From Anaerolineae bacterium (lineage in GTDB: Bacteria; Chloroflexota; Anaerolineae; DUEN01), in assembly GCA_021159845.1 (NCBI GenBank), contig JAGHDS010000166.1, positions 1-11,720 on the forward strand: a stretch of 11,720 nt of DNA. Direction: 5' to 3'. The notes beneath the pieces were generated by a model. The model saw only the letters and a program-made list of their open reading frames with translations, was not told the origin of the DNA and searched no databases. Position 1 is the first letter of the stretch; every line of letters begins with the position of its first letter. Below are positions 5,793-11,720 of this stretch, piece by piece. A program made the translations under genes and the position numbers.

Positions 5793-6127
5793 ACATAACC
5801 CCGCGCGATCCCTGGAAAAGCATCCGCTACGGTTCATTTAACGTCCAGTGCGTTGACCACAGACGCCCCTTATTTTCCCAAACTCCGACTCCGCTAAACT
5901 TGATGTGCATGGGGCACGGCTCCGCTGCGTCCTTACACATATGTGAGCGATTCTCTTCTCCCAACAATGAACAGTCGCCATGAGCGGTGGCACACCGCAT
6001 AACGATGAAAATGGACAGCGGTTTAATGCAGCAGCTCCGCCGACTCGGCTATGAAGTCAAGGTAGGACCTATGCCTATGACGGCCTAACTTATCCTATTC
6101 GCGAAGCGGTTACACAGTGACAAGCGT

Positions 6128-6155
6128 TTGTCATTTCCCGCCCCGTGCGTATAAT
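6128..6155 (+). promoter_or_regulatory. Strong sigma-70 promoter of the FmdB-family gene
   Basis: TTGTCA (6128-6133), a 16-nt spacer and a perfect TATAAT (6150-6155). Transcription should start near 6162, giving a leader of about 34 nt before the ATG at 6196. Confidence 0.88.
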
Positions 6156-6195
6156 GGCAAGCGTGCTGTGAGGACACAAGGGGAGGTGACGGTAA

Positions 6196-6495
6196 ATGCC
6201 CGTTTACGAGTATGAATGCGAGGCCTGCGGTCTACGCTTTGAGCGTGTGCAAAGCTTCTCAGATGAGCCTTTGACCACCTGCCCTGAATGCGGTGGACAT
6301 GTTCACCGAGTGATCTACCCGGTAGGGATCATCTTTAAAGGATCTGGATTCTACGTGACGGACAACCGAAGCAAGTCTCCGACAATCGGCCGTAGTGACA
6401 ACGGGAATTCTGTGCACTCAGAGCACAAAGGAGAAAAAACTGAAGCTACCGGTGAGACCACCAAGGAAGAATCTTCAAACAAAGACAGCTCCTGA
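6196..6495 (+). CDS. FmdB-family zinc-ribbon protein
   Basis: A 99-residue small protein of the FmdB/CxxC_CxxC_SSSS putative regulatory family. The N-terminal zinc ribbon starts MPVYEYECEACG, with metal ligands at C8-x2-C11 and C29-x2-C32 (TTCPECGG). The stretch PVGIIFKGSGFYVTD (47-61) is the family's conserved second half. Residues about 62-99 are a hydrophilic tail rich in Ser, Lys, Glu and Thr, probably disordered. The family was first linked to formamidase/amidase regulation (FmdB), but members are widespread and mostly uncharacterised, so a regulatory role is only inherited from the name. The start is secure: GGAGGTGA at 6182-6189 is 6 nt before the ATG. It appears monocistronic, with a strong promoter before it and a perfect hairpin terminator after it. 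Confidence 0.93.
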   Translation: MPVYEYECEACGLRFERVQSFSDEPLTTCPECGGHVHRVIYPVGIIFKGSGFYVTDNRSKSPTIGRSDNGNSVHSEHKGEKTEATGETTKEESSNKDSS

Positions 6496-6554
6496 CAGCC
6501 TTGGAGAAGGTGCTTGCCTGTGGCGTCGATCTGTGTCACATTGCCATGAAAATG

Positions 6555-6586
6555 GAAAACCTCATGGGCAAAGCCATGAGGTTTTC
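6555..6586. terminator. Shared hairpin terminator between convergent genes
   Basis: A perfect 13-bp stem (6555-6567 with 6574-6586) and a GCAAAG loop. The arms end in GAAAA and TTTTC, so each strand reads a GC stem followed by a short T tract. It follows the FmdB gene by 59 nt on plus and the gene ending at 6639 by 52 nt on minus, and probably serves both. Confidence 0.88.
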
Positions 6587-6638
6587 TCACTCGTATACCA
6601 GGTTTTCGTCAATCCGTAAATCTAGGCTTATTTATAGG

Positions 6639-6938
6639 CTACAATTGAAAGCCGCGGGCCGCGGGTACTACCTTCTGCTGATAATTCGTCACGTAGTTCA
6701 GCAGCTTACTATGAAGCTCGTGCCACTCCTCACTGGCCAGTATCCTACGCATCGTCTCCAGGTCCTCCGCGACAGCACCAGTGAGCATTTGCGGCCCACT
6801 GCCAAAAAGGGTGTACCATTGCTCAGTCGGCTGCAACCCAAGGCGCATCAGGCCTGGAGCAAACTCTCGAACGACGAACTCAAAATAAGCCTGCTCGCGC
6901 CCGGGCTTGATGTCCCAGCTCATGAGCAATTTCATCAT
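6639..6938 (-). CDS. Conserved-looking small uncharacterised protein, probable dimeric alpha/beta-barrel fold
   Basis: A 99-residue protein without signal peptide or membrane segment. It opens with a beta strand (MMKLLMSWDIKPG), then a helix (REQAYFEFVVREFAPGLMRLG), strands around QWYTLFGSG and QMLTGAVAED, and a helix (LETMRRILASEEWHELHSKLLNYV). This order resembles the ferredoxin-like dimeric barrel of NIPSNAP or antibiotic-monooxygenase-like proteins; that is inference from pattern, not a recognised family hit. The frame opens at 7010, but I chose the paired ATGs at 6938/6935: GGGAGG lies at 6950-6955, AGGT is closer (6944-6947), and the fold begins here. It is convergent with the FmdB gene and divergent from the exported-protein gene at 7039. 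Function unknown. Confidence 0.8.
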   Translation of the reverse strand: MMKLLMSWDIKPGREQAYFEFVVREFAPGLMRLGLQPTEQWYTLFGSGPQMLTGAVAEDLETMRRILASEEWHELHSKLLNYVTNYQQKVVPAARGFQL

Positions 6939-7015
6939 ATACGACCTACCCTCCCGGTGCCCCGGCCTCTCATCGGAGCCATCATCGGCATCTATCTGGC
7001 ATGGCAACACGCACT

Positions 7016-7044
7016 AGGATACCAGAAGCAGCGCGTTTATGCAA
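7016..7044 (-). promoter_or_regulatory. Possible promoter for the small protein gene at 6639-6938
   Basis: The minus strand has TTGCAT (7039-7044), a 17-nt spacer and TATCCT (7016-7021), the latter preceded by TGG to give an extended -10. The leader would be about 70 nt. It overlaps the start of the divergent gene at 7039. The hexamers are weak. Confidence 0.3.
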
Positions 7045-8994
7045 ATGATTGAGACAGGTCGCACCTTATGGACGCGTCTGGCGTGGCTAATGTGCTCATT
7101 GGCCCTGACCGTATGGCCATGCCCTGTCGAGGCCACCTCGAGCCCTGCCAACGCTAACGGATCGATCATAACCCCAGTCGGACCAGCCTCCGCTGAGCTA
7201 CACGTACAGGTCATCAACATGACGCTGGATACGGATGGCCGCCGGCCAGTTCTCCATGTCCAGGCACAGCTCACGCTCGAGACCACAGATGATAAGGGAC
7301 AACAACAGGTGAAACTGCGCATCGCGGGTTCACCCAACATCGCGCCCAAGTCAATCACCTTGACTGTGAACAAACACCCTGTGCCCTTGCAAGCAGATAC
7401 CTCCTCTGCTCTAGCCACCCAGATCACCCTATCACCAGGGCAACGTGTGCACTTAGAGCTGGGCTACGATGAGCTCCTACCGGAGGAGCCACTTATCTCG
7501 ATCTCCTACGACTTATCCACCGCCTGGCCGACGAAGGACGGCAGCGCTTTGGCCCGGCTGCGACTGCCTTCGAACGTGCCGCGAGAGGCATGGGTGTCGG
7601 TTGATCCCTCCCCAACCCAGTTTGATGGGCAAGCAGTGGAATGGCATTTCACCCAGGCTGCGCCCGATCTCCAGGTCAGGATGGAAATCGTCTCCCCAGC
7701 GGTCTGGAACAAGATCACAGCCCCATCTGCGACCAGGGGTGATCTCGCCGGGGCGCTCGCCCAGATCGACACATTGCTATCCCTCGTCGCTGTGGATGCC
7801 CCGAACGGCCCGGCATTCACGAGGTTCTATCCGCTGGCACTGGCGCGTATCGACCGGGCTATGCAAACGGCCGCGGATAATCCGGAGCTCCACTTGCGAC
7901 TGGCGCGTCTCTACGCCTTACACCGACAGGATGATGGAGCAATACCAGCAACATACGCCGCGCTGGTCGCCGCAGAAGCCGAAGCCGCCGTCCGGCTGGG
8001 TGCTCCAACCAACAAGGTCGAACCGCTACTCCGGCAAGCCTATCAGGACCTGCTCGAGGCCAACCGAGCGGCCGGCCGGTGGGAGGAGGCAATTGCCTAT
8101 TTGGATAAGCTGAGCAAGCTGCCGGGCAACACCCCCACGCTGGGAGAGGAAAGGCAATCGTTGCAGCTCCATCTGGCTCGAGCACGCCTAAAGGCAGGAG
8201 ACTGGATAGGAGCCGAACGCATAGCCCACCGCGCCTTGGGGGACTCCTCCCAGACAGTGCGCATTGATCCCCCCCCTTGGCTGCAGTCGGCGCTTGCTCG
8301 TGTGGAGACGTGGCCAGGGCGACGCGTGATCACCGTTCAAATGTTCCCTGCCCCCGGTCGGGCTGATGACGCTGTGTCCCAGGCGCATAAGGCGCTGCAG
8401 TCCTTACGCTCTCTAGGTGTCGCCCAGGTAACAGCCGCGGCCACCGGCGAGAGTGTGGAGTTCCAAATCACCATCCCGATTCAAGATGCGGGTTATTTCA
8501 TCGCCTCAAGCAGGGCGCTGGCCAACGCCCTGCCATCAGAGCCCGAATGGGCATTCCTGAGCCAACTCCTTCGTCCAAAAACATTTCGTTGGGATCAATT
8601 GAATCACAGGCTATACAAAAGCGTGGTGTATGCGGAGGATGTAAACCTGCACCCCGCCAATGACGTTTGGGATGCCCGCGCCAGTCAGGTGGAACAAGAA
8701 ACCCAGACGGCAATATCGGGGTTATCTGGGCCGGTAAACGACCTCATCAGAGAGATGGGGAAAGTCAGCGCCGCAGCATGGCGGGATCTGGGCCAATATG
8801 TCCAGGCCCGATACATAGTGCACCTCCATCCGACAGATGGGACACCGCGCCAATGGCTAATCTTCCCGGACGATACCGGGGTGCACCACCTGTCTGCCGC
8901 CGCCGTTGAGTTCACGTTTGGACCGCTGAGGTGGCTGCGGATAGGTGGGATGAAACAGAGTGAAGGTTTACCTTTGGCTGGGAAGGGCAGCTGA
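7039..8994 (+). CDS. Exported TPR-like protein, partner of the transglutaminase-core protein
   Basis: A 651-residue protein of unknown function. A signal peptide spans residues 1 to about 32 (basic start, hydrophobic LAWLMCSLALTVW, likely cleavage after PVEA); no lipobox is visible. Residues about 50-220 are beta-rich and look like an immunoglobulin- or sandwich-like domain, ending in EWHFTQAAPDLQVRMEIVSP. Residues about 235-405 are helical with TPR-like repeats (NPELHLRLARLYALHRQDDG; ANRAAGRWEEAIAYLDKL; LHLARARLKAGDWIGAERIA). Residues about 426-640 form a mixed alpha/beta C-terminal part with no recognised motif. It should act outside the membrane. The ATG at 7039 has no good ribosome-binding site, and an ATG two codons on is an alternative; an in-frame stop at 7015 rules out a longer ORF. 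Its stop overlaps the next start (TGATG), so the two are translationally coupled. Confidence 0.85.
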   Translation: MQMIETGRTLWTRLAWLMCSLALTVWPCPVEATSSPANANGSIITPVGPASAELHVQVINMTLDTDGRRPVLHVQAQLTLETTDDKGQQQVKLRIAGSPNIAPKSITLTVNKHPVPLQADTSSALATQITLSPGQRVHLELGYDELLPEEPLISISYDLSTAWPTKDGSALARLRLPSNVPREAWVSVDPSPTQFDGQAVEWHFTQAAPDLQVRMEIVSPAVWNKITAPSATRGDLAGALAQIDTLLSLVAVDAPNGPAFTRFYPLALARIDRAMQTAADNPELHLRLARLYALHRQDDGAIPATYAALVAAEAEAAVRLGAPTNKVEPLLRQAYQDLLEANRAAGRWEEAIAYLDKLSKLPGNTPTLGEERQSLQLHLARARLKAGDWIGAERIAHRALGDSSQTVRIDPPPWLQSALARVETWPGRRVITVQMFPAPGRADDAVSQAHKALQSLRSLGVAQVTAAATGESVEFQITIPIQDAGYFIASSRALANALPSEPEWAFLSQLLRPKTFRWDQLNHRLYKSVVYAEDVNLHPANDVWDARASQVEQETQTAISGLSGPVNDLIREMGKVSAAAWRDLGQYVQARYIVHLHPTDGTPRQWLIFPDDTGVHHLSAAAVEFTFGPLRWLRIGGMKQSEGLPLAGKGS

Positions 8995-11330
8995 TGGCAA
9001 GTGAGATCAGCGCGAAATGGCGAGGACGATATCCATCGGCCGGTATATCCGAGGTGAAGGCCGAGAACGTAGGCGGATGGACAACCGCGGCCATCCTTAG
9101 CTTGCTGCTATTGAACTTCGGGTGGTCCATCAGTGCCGCCGGGTGGGCCGAAGGGCTCGGCATTCTGCAATGGGTGCTCTTAGGCGGCGTGGTCGTCGGC
9201 ATCCTCATGGCTCTTAGCCGGTTCGACGGGGTAATCCCTGTGCTCTATAGTTTGGCAACCGGCAGTGCCTGGACGCTCTACTGGGTCAGCACCCTGATCC
9301 AGGGCGAGTTCACAGCCCAACAGCGCGTCTACGAGGTGTTCACCCGTTGGGCCGCGTGGTTTGACACCGTTATCGCCGGGGGAACCTCTGGTGACAATCT
9401 GATCTTCGTCCTGGAGCTGGCTTTCCTGGGATGGTGGCTGGCTTTCTTATCCGGGTGGGCCGTCTTCCGCGAGCAGAAAGTCTGGCGTGTGGTTACACCG
9501 CTGGGAATCGCCATGATCATTAACGTGTACTACTCCGCGCGTGGTCTTATCGGTTTTCTGCTTCTCTACTTCCTGCTCTCGCTGCTCCTGATCATCCGCG
9601 TTAATCTCGGCCAGTACGAGAGCTGGTGGCGCTCCGCTGACATCCGCTATTCTCCTGAGGTCCGGTTCGACCTGCTACGCCACGGGGTTACCTTCTCGCT
9701 CGTCGTGGTCATCGCAGCCTGGGCTCTACCAAATGTCCACACCGACCAGTGGCTGAGGCAACTTATGCAGCCGGTGGAGCGTCCGTGGAGCAATGTGCAA
9801 GAGGAATGGCAACGGCTGTTCACCTCGCTGAACTATCAAGCGGCAGCCCCCGCGCCAGCCGGCTTCAGCCGGGTTCTGACCCTCTCAGGCAATCGTAAGG
9901 TCAGCGATACCATCGTCATGGAGATACGTGCCAAAGGGCTTGACCGATGGTATTGGCGGGGCATCGCCTATGATACATACACGGGGCGCGGCTGGGTGAA
10001 CACCGATCAGGAGAACATCCCCATCGCGCCAGCGCGGCCGCCCGAGCTTCCTTCCTATCTCCTGCGCAAGGTGGTCACTCAAACTGTCACGACCTACGCG
10101 CCGGAGAGTGACCTCCTATTCGCAGCCGCCCTGCCAGCCGGCTCGTCCGTGCCCGCGCGCGCCCTGGCCAGCCTGCTTCCCCCTAACCCTATCGAGCCGA
10201 ACCTCGCCCCTTATCCCGAAGAATCAACCGGTGTGCAGCCCGTACGACCGGTGGACATCTCCATGATGATCAGCAAGGAGCCCATACGCCAGGGCGAGCG
10301 CTACACCACCCGGTCCCTCGCCTCCGTGGTCGACGTGGAAAGCCTCCGACACGCGGGCGACGCCTATCCCGACTACATCAAGGAGCGCTACCTCCAGCTA
10401 CCCGAAACGTTGCCGGAGCAGGTAAGGGCGCTGGCAGAGGAGATCACCGCCGGGTACGATACGGCGTATGATAAGGCGGTGGCATTGGAGACCTATTTGC
10501 GGCAGATCGAGTACGATGAGCATATTCCACCGCCACCTGCTGGGGTGGACGGTGTGGCCTATTTCCTGTTTGACGTGAAGGCCGGCTATTGTGACTACTA
10601 CGCCTCCGCTATGGCCGTGATGGCACGCGCGGTTGGAATCCCGGCTCGGGTAGTCTCTGGATATGCGGAGGGGCAGTGGATCGAGAAGTACCAGATTTAT
10701 CGCGTGCGAGAGCGAGATGCCCATACATGGGTGGAGATCTACTTCCCTAGATACGGCTGGATTACCTTCGAGCCAACCGCATCCCAGCCTCCCATCGAGC
10801 GGCCTGAGCGTCCGATGGGATCTCGGGAGAACAAGAAGCGAGCGCCCTCATTGACAAACTCCAACCGTCCTGAGATGTTGGATGAGGAGTTGGGCAGGCT
10901 CAGAGGCCGAGGTAATATCCCATCGCCTCCGTCGGTATCCGCCCGTTGGTCTACAACCCAGATTGCCGTTATGTTGGTTGTGATAGTTGCTGTCGTGGTT
11001 GTGATTGGCCTTCTCTGGCGCCGGAAAGGGGGCTCGCGCGCCACTCACGTGGCGGTCTCCGTGTACGGGCGGCTGTTGCGCTGGGTGCCCCGGTTGGGCG
11101 TCATTTCATCCCCTTCCCATACACCATATGAGCAGGCGGCGATCCTCGCCGTCGCCGTGCCGAACGGCCGCCCGTTGATCTTGCGCATCGTCGAGATTTA
11201 CGTGCGCGACGCGTTTGGCCCGCGGCCATTGACCGTGGAGGAACAGCGCGATGTCCGCCGGAGCTGGCGGAAGCTACGTCCCAAGTTGTGGCGGCAGTGG
11301 GTACGGGTGAAGTTTCACCGCACGCGATGA
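8994..11330 (+). CDS. TgpA-type membrane protein with extracytoplasmic transglutaminase core and DUF4129-like tail
   Basis: A 778-residue polytopic protein. About seven hydrophobic segments lie at the N terminus (roughly 30-50, 58-74, 79-101, 135-158, 166-181, 184-202, 231-247), matching the TgpA/DUF3488 region. An extracytoplasmic segment of about 400 residues follows. It holds the transglutaminase core: catalytic Cys533 (AGYCDYYASAMA), His577 (DAHTWVEIYF) and an acidic third residue, Glu593 (WITFEPT), where the classic triad has Asp. A last membrane helix is at about 655-676 (IAVMLVVIVAVVVVIGLLW), followed by a cytoplasmic DUF4129-like tail. The substrate is unknown; related proteins are thought to act as proteases or transferases on envelope proteins or peptides. 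The ATG shares one base with the preceding stop, with AAGGG 6 nt upstream. The family call is firm; the reaction is open. Confidence 0.93.
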   Translation: MASEISAKWRGRYPSAGISEVKAENVGGWTTAAILSLLLLNFGWSISAAGWAEGLGILQWVLLGGVVVGILMALSRFDGVIPVLYSLATGSAWTLYWVSTLIQGEFTAQQRVYEVFTRWAAWFDTVIAGGTSGDNLIFVLELAFLGWWLAFLSGWAVFREQKVWRVVTPLGIAMIINVYYSARGLIGFLLLYFLLSLLLIIRVNLGQYESWWRSADIRYSPEVRFDLLRHGVTFSLVVVIAAWALPNVHTDQWLRQLMQPVERPWSNVQEEWQRLFTSLNYQAAAPAPAGFSRVLTLSGNRKVSDTIVMEIRAKGLDRWYWRGIAYDTYTGRGWVNTDQENIPIAPARPPELPSYLLRKVVTQTVTTYAPESDLLFAAALPAGSSVPARALASLLPPNPIEPNLAPYPEESTGVQPVRPVDISMMISKEPIRQGERYTTRSLASVVDVESLRHAGDAYPDYIKERYLQLPETLPEQVRALAEEITAGYDTAYDKAVALETYLRQIEYDEHIPPPPAGVDGVAYFLFDVKAGYCDYYASAMAVMARAVGIPARVVSGYAEGQWIEKYQIYRVRERDAHTWVEIYFPRYGWITFEPTASQPPIERPERPMGSRENKKRAPSLTNSNRPEMLDEELGRLRGRGNIPSPPSVSARWSTTQIAVMLVVIVAVVVVIGLLWRRKGGSRATHVAVSVYGRLLRWVPRLGVISSPSHTPYEQAAILAVAVPNGRPLILRIVEIYVRDAFGPRPLTVEEQRDVRRSWRKLRPKLWRQWVRVKFHRTR

Positions 11331-11370
11331 CGCGGGGAAGGCTGGCCCGATATCGCCTTTCTGAAAGGGA

Positions 11371-11720
11371 TCACGGGAAGGCGACCCGGGTCCCGGCGGG
11401 GCAGACGTGCACGGCCTCGCCGAATCGCTCGATCATGTGGACATAAGCGCGCTCGCCCGTGCAGTGGTTCAGATATAGCTCAGGGGCATCGTATTCCTTC
11501 TCCAGCACCCGGGCGACCTCTTTCAGCGATGACCGATCGGCCGCGGATAGGTGGGTACCCCCAAATATCGCCACGATCTTCTGTCCGAACACACGACGAA
11601 CGTGGGCTAACGTGTTCAGAAGCCCGGCGTCTGGTCGACTGGGGAGATCGCGGAGCGCCCGTACCCCGAGGGGCGGAGTAAGCATCACGTCGTTAAAGGG
11701 GATAGCGGTTGGCTCCCGGA
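11371..11720 (-). CDS. Metallo-beta-lactamase-fold hydrolase, C-terminal part (runs off the window)
   Basis: The 3' end of a minus-strand gene. The frame remains open from the stop at 11371-11373 to the window edge, so the start is outside; the GTG/ATG at 11683-11688 are internal. The visible 115 or so residues match the C-terminal part of the MBL subfamily often annotated as dihydropterin ribofuranosylaminobenzene phosphate synthase-like: AGLLNTLAHVRRVFG, then IFGGTHLSAA with a metal-ligand-type His, then YLNHCTGERA, ending in CPAGTRVAF. In relatives the segment before the AG[LI][LV]NTL stretch is usually GC-x-H; here it reads PSRPDAG, so a His seems replaced. The N-terminal HxHxDH motif would lie outside the window, so activity cannot be judged. 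It is convergent with the transglutaminase gene, 40 nt away. Confidence 0.82.
   Translation of the reverse strand, partial: REPTAIPFNDVMLTPPLGVRALRDLPSRPDAGLLNTLAHVRRVFGQKIVAIFGGTHLSAADRSSLKEVARVLEKEYDAPELYLNHCTGERAYVHMIERFGEAVHVCPAGTRVAFP

Larger units (their letters stand above)
5675..6127. other. Intergenic region with palindromes, no supported gene
   Basis: About 450 nt between the promoter of the receiver-like gene (minus) and the promoter of the FmdB gene (plus). It is relatively AT-rich. Two inverted repeats are visible, at 5719-5737 and 5779-5792. A 27-codon plus-strand frame at 6005-6088 (MKMDSGLMQQLRRLGYEVKV...) is protein-like but has no ribosome-binding site and may be a gene fragment. 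No tRNA or known riboswitch pattern was recognised. Confidence 0.55.

Noticed and set aside
6005..6088. 27-codon plus-strand frame MKMDSGLMQQLRRLGYEVKV...
   Set aside because: It looks protein-like but has no ribosome-binding site or promoter; listed only as possible debris.
6501..7052. 183-codon plus-strand open frame
   Set aside because: It runs across the terminator at 6555-6586 and antisense to the small minus-strand gene. Its composition is not protein-like.
11331..11370. Possible terminator between the transglutaminase gene and the MBL gene (CCTTTCTGAAAGG)
   Set aside because: The arms are short with a 1-nt centre and no T-run follows; too weak to annotate.

Overview
The window looks like a chromosomal segment of a GC-rich bacterium. 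The most likely group is Chloroflexota (Anaerolineae-like). This is an inference from protein style: a methylase-MazG fusion, an FmdB zinc ribbon with a hydrophilic tail, a standalone IS630-type helix-turn-helix protein and a TgpA-type transglutaminase membrane protein. No rRNA, tRNA or other phylogenetic marker is present, so the assignment is tentative.

Layout. (1) Positions 151-3721 hold three minus-strand genes, read right to left: mazG, an NAD(P)-dependent epimerase/dehydratase, and a Gfo/Idh/MocA-type oxidoreductase. A TATAAT promoter precedes mazG. A weaker extended -10 element lies before the epimerase gene, which is only 22 nt from the oxidoreductase gene. (2) Positions 3790-6125 are a gene-poor spacer. 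It carries only a small IS630-like HTH gene, which may be frameshifted at its 3' end, and a small receiver-like gene, both on the minus strand. The receiver-like protein has lost every phosphotransfer residue but has a near-consensus promoter. Several palindromes also lie here. (3) Positions 6128-6586 hold a strong promoter, an FmdB-family zinc-ribbon gene and a perfect 13-bp hairpin terminator. This terminator is shared with a convergent gene for a small uncharacterised protein (6639-6938, minus). (4) Positions 7039-11330 hold two plus-strand genes overlapping by 1 nt: an exported TPR-like protein and a polytopic transglutaminase-core protein. (5) A metallo-beta-lactamase-fold gene (minus) runs off the right edge.

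How the genes may work together. mazG is a house-cleaning nucleotide pyrophosphohydrolase. The two downstream oxidoreductases probably act on a sugar-like substrate that the sequence does not identify. The exported TPR-like protein and the transglutaminase membrane protein are translationally coupled and probably form one extracytoplasmic unit.

No defence system, CRISPR array, prophage or complete insertion sequence is visible. The points most worth checking are the degenerate receiver with its long leader, the possible frameshift at the end of the HTH gene with imperfect direct repeats around it, and the coupled TPR/transglutaminase pair.
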